Source: Dipetalonema caudispina (lineage: Eukaryota; Nematoda; Chromadorea; Rhabditida; Onchocercidae). From it: 64,000 bases of DNA. The stretch covers positions 124,001-188,000 of the forward strand of contig JABVXV010000101.1 of the NCBI GenBank assembly GCA_013365325.1, given 5' to 3'. The translations under genes and the position numbers were made by a program. Position 1 is the first letter of the stretch. Every line of letters starts with the position of its first letter. The notes beneath the pieces were generated by a model. The model was not told where the DNA came from, searched no databases, and saw only the letters and a program-made list of their open reading frames with translations. Below are positions 62,727 to 64,000 of this stretch, in pieces.

Positions 62727-64000
62727 TTATAATATAAATTCATATTATTTTTAATAATATAAAAAATAGAAGTATGAAAAAAGCAGTAACTTCGGAAGAC
62801 ATTCCATGGACATTTTATGGGATTTCAATTATATGGTTTTGTCTTAATTTAACTATGAAATTCTTTTAAAAAGAATTTCAGCGTTAAATTGAATTGAAAG
62901 AAAACAATTGAAATCCCTCTTCCAAACTTTTTTTAGTAATAAGTTAGTTCAATCTCATCGGACTCGTTCCAAAGAAGTATTTCTATCGCCACTTTTAATA
63001 TTTGGAAAGCATAAGATAATAATTAGTATCGACATATGATTTATTCAAATGTCCGATTTCGCATTCGCTCGCTCGATTATTTGTCTAAGAAGTGCAAATT
63101 GTTAGTTAAAGTAACACTGTCAACGATATCTGTCATCATTTATTACAACATCCTATCTTGTCTTTCCATCACCTTATTCGTTATCAGATCCTTCAATATT
63201 TTTTAACATTTTAACCAATAGATGCTAAAGATATGATCAAAAATTTTTGATGGGAATGTATTTCGTTTCTGGGAATAAAAATTGTGAAAAAAAGGGGCAT
63301 AGCAATGGAATAAATTTTTGTCGTATCTTATGAATATGAAACGAATAAATAAAATACAAAAAAGTAGCGTTTAGTACATGTGCATCCCTTAATCAATTGC
63401 TTCTAAGCAGTGCCTTATGATTCCAATCATTAAACTTCTTCCATTAATTCTTTACTAATTAAAAAATTCATTGGTTAAATAGAATGCAAATAAAACATGC
63501 GATTTTTCCATTATCATAGCCTTCAGCACTGTTATGAGAATTCATGGAAGGATTTCATCAAACTTTATGCTTGAATTCTTTTCCCACAGATAACAAATTG
63601 TTATTAATTAGTTGTCAATAAGCAATAACTACTCATTACTTGGTTGGTTGAACAAATTTTTTTCTTTAACTTTGAACCAACTAAAACTTTGCTGGTAAAT
63701 GGCAAATTTCCCGTGAAAATTATGCATAGCGAATGCAACAAATGCTCCATATGAATTCAATCAGGATGATGCAATGTAATCTGATCACTTCTCTTTTTTG
63801 AGATTTTCTTCCATATCGATTCGAAATTGTTTTAACCCTAAATAATATATACTTAACAAAATATGTTTAAATTTCATTCCAAAACTTGTTCCAAGCTGAT
63901 CATGCAGGAGACTACTTCTCTTTACCTAACAATTTCAAACTATTGTTTATCCTATTTTTTTCATTTTGATTTCAAAAAATATGATGGTGGAAATGTTTTA
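62727..64000. other. Intergenic region to the end of the window, no gene seen
   Basis: AT-rich DNA after the cysteine-rich gene. I see no open frame, RNA gene or repeat that I can support. Confidence 0.55.

Overview
This window looks like nuclear DNA of a parasitic nematode, most likely clade III (filaria-like). It is AT-rich by eye. Genes are split into many exons of about 60 to 250 bases, separated by introns of roughly 80 bases to a few kb. Several start codons sit just after a pyrimidine-rich AG that could accept a spliced leader. The gene set includes a cuticlin with a ZP domain, which is typical of nematodes. The species cannot be named from sequence alone. Exon models below were built by reading splice sites and checking that phases close; none has been tested against RNA or by a database search.

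Left part (1-16 kb): the 3' end of a facilitative glucose transporter (SLC2/GLUT, + strand), about 4 kb without a gene, an HSDL2-like short-chain dehydrogenase with an SCP2 domain (+), a POLE4-like histone-fold protein with a long acidic tail (-), and a complete mitochondrial succinate-semialdehyde dehydrogenase (+). Middle left (16.8-23.6 kb): a minus-strand gene that I assign to the SAXO (stabilizer of axonemal microtubules) family from its N-terminal Cys cluster, its repeats and its C-terminal motif. It carries a 70-residue repeat exon, two or more near-identical tandem copies across an assembly gap, and a row of decayed copies in a 2.8 kb intron.

Middle (23.6-41 kb): a gene-poor stretch, a complete GPI-type EGF/DOMON surface protein (-, 28.6-33.8 kb), another long gene-poor stretch, an unrecognised + strand gene that appears to need a 1-base shift in an A run (39.0-39.9 kb), and a small membrane protein (-, 40.0-40.8 kb). 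Right part (41.8-64 kb): an unrecognised minus-strand gene whose 9 visible exons close in frame, a complete cuticlin (-, 46.9-49.1 kb), about 11 kb of mostly non-coding DNA with one candidate small secreted histidine-rich peptide, and a complete secreted cysteine-rich protein built from repeated C-x2-D-x2-C modules (+, 60.2-62.7 kb).

The genes do not form an operon or a shared pathway. The most unusual features are the expanding and decaying repeat exons of the SAXO-like gene with their collapsed gap, three apparent GC-AG introns, several strong hairpins (four in introns, two intergenic), a SSADH lacking the second cysteine next to the catalytic one, and two or three proteins I could not place in a known family.
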